Source: Phycomyces blakesleeanus NRRL 1555(-)
Lineage: Eukaryota > Mucoromycota > Mucoromycetes > Mucorales > Phycomycetaceae
Direction: 5' to 3'
Assembly (NCBI RefSeq): GCF_001638985.1
Contig: NW_017265135.1
Coordinates: 2,719,223-2,783,222 of the forward strand
Length of the DNA: 64,000 nt
Position numbers and translations under genes: made by a program. Shown one piece after another: positions 62,860-64,000 of this stretch (position 1 is its first letter; every line of letters starts with the position of its first letter). Below the pieces are notes generated by a model that was not told the DNA's origin, ran no database searches, and was given only the letters and a program-made list of their open reading frames with translations.

Positions 62860-64000
62860 TTACATGTCAGACTCTCTGTTCCTGTGCGAAGAATCACTCA
62901 TACGGTTGTCACTCATCCGAGGACTTGCTCTGTAACTGTTCCGTCCTCTTCCTCTACCACGTCCTCTGCCATCACCAAACTGTGAAGTAGGCCGATTTAT
63001 AACAAGTCTGTTGTCCTTGAATAGCTTAATTGACGAGTTAATATCACGACATAAAGCGGTCAAGAGACTAATTGAGTAATTAGTTAATTATTTGTTTACC
63101 TTTCCGTTCATAGCCAATGCGTTTTCCAGGGCAACAGAGTGGGCAAAATCAACATAACAATGAGCTTTAGGCAGTTGGGTGGTTTGATCGACGGGAAATT
63201 TGACTGCGGTAACCTAGGCACAAAAAGGTTAGAATTTGGATTGGTGCGGGTCAGATAGAAATGAACGAATGAATGAACACTAAAGTCTTACTGTGTCACG
63301 TCCGAATAGGGTTCTGATCTCACTCTCCGTCACTGTTGTGTTGGACAGTCCACCTACATACGCCACATACAGACTACGTTGCTGTTTTGGTACAAGGTCA
63401 GGCTGCGTAGTGAAACGATTGATAATTGATATAAAACGTTATTTCTCTTTTCTTTTATTTTACTTACAACACTTGATCTCTTTGTGTTCTTGTGACTGTA
63501 GTTCGAACCATAACCACCGGAAGTGTATCCCACGTTTCCATCTTCCTTTATCTCTCCCTTCCACTCATCATCGGTTTGACTAGCAGCCGTAGGAGGATCC
63601 TCCCACTCACTCTGTCTGTATTGGTTAGGTTTTTCGGTGGGTCCTGGGCTAGTTGAGCCCAAATTGAATAACGGAGAAGCGATTGTCATGTGAGCACTAC
63701 TGCGACGATACGAAAAATTGAAGCCTTGAGAACGAGTCTCTGCACTGACACGTCCATGATTGACATCCAGCACCACCCAGCCAAAAGCAGCATCAGGGAG
63801 ATTGAAATTCCACATGTTCTTAAAAGCCTGCTCATCTCTATCAGGCCCAGATGACGAAGATGAACTAGAGAGCTCAAGTTGACCAGCAGAATCCTGCTGC
63901 AATGAAGGAGGAAGGCGATTTACAACCATCAAGGCATTTTGTAACAATACTGTCTGTCGCTCGTCCACATAGTTTTCTACTTGCTCTTTGATAGCATCCC
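62860..64000 (-). CDS. RRM protein with C-terminal RG repeats (5' end beyond the window)
   Basis: Partial gene; the first complete codon in view starts at 63998. Exons in view are 63998-63468 (continuing off the window), 63402-63292, 63213-63100 and 63024-62860. The RRM reads 'SLYVAYVGGLSNTTVTESEI' (RNP2), then 'KAHCYVDFAHSVALENALAM' (RNP1-like, with Tyr and Phe), and closes with 'NGK|LFKDNRLVINRP'. An RG-rich tail and 'RASPRMSDNRMSDSSHRNRE' follow. The first exon is Ser/Gln-rich with 'NMWNFNLPDAAFGWVVLDVN', which I do not recognise. The last acceptor is CAATTAAG|CTATTC; an earlier TAG acceptor would bring in a stop. An RNA-binding role is safe, the specific process is not. Confidence 0.8.

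Overview
The window looks like nuclear DNA of a Mucoromycota-type (zygomycete) fungus. It is AT-rich, and its genes carry short introns of about 45-140 nt that mostly run GTAAGT...TAG, with two GC-AG exceptions. The gene repertoire is fungal: chitin deacetylase, a PEP4-like aspartic protease, a PX/PB1 scaffold and a MAP-kinase-phosphatase-like protein. Intergenic gaps reach 4-5 kb and hold DNA transposon remnants and simple repeats. The species cannot be fixed from the sequence alone. Exon boundaries were read by eye from splice consensus plus frame continuity.

Layout. 0.5-7 kb: NOT2 (CCR4-NOT) is divergent from a twin-CX9C protein, followed by a secreted chitin deacetylase with a very unusual Asp/His/Lys/Asn-rich N-terminal half, a 390-bp MITE, and a LigB-type extradiol dioxygenase. 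7-18 kb: a FEN1/XPG-family nuclease, a 3.7-kb AT-rich gap holding a tRNA-His gene and repeat debris, and a 15-exon DNA topoisomerase II with MCB-like motifs upstream. 18.6-20.7 kb: an intronless 694-codon ORF whose N-terminal half resembles the capping (methyltransferase) domain of alphavirus-like RNA virus replicases. It is read here as an endogenous viral element whose frame has stayed open. 20.7-30 kb: a long gene-poor stretch with an NAD(P)-binding epimerase-like gene and a Tc1-type transposon inactivated by two nonsense codons. 30-38 kb: an unrecognised helical protein, an AT-hook protein and a mitochondrial malic enzyme. 38-45 kb: a TA-flanked MITE, VPS28 (ESCRT-I) and a rhodanese plus dual-specificity phosphatase protein. 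48.6-52.4 kb: mitochondrial methionyl-tRNA formyltransferase and a PX-polyQ-PB1 protein. 55-64 kb: a helical orphan, a small GPI-type cell-surface protein, mRNA cap (guanine-N7) methyltransferase, a vacuolar-type aspartic protease, and the 3' part of an RRM/RG protein that runs off the window.

There is no operon-like logic. Most genes are unrelated housekeeping functions: mRNA turnover and capping, DNA topology and repair, mitochondrial translation and metabolism, vacuole/endosome. The points most worth following are the virus-derived ORF, the chitin deacetylase low-complexity domain, two GC-AG introns, and the DNA transposon/MITE set.
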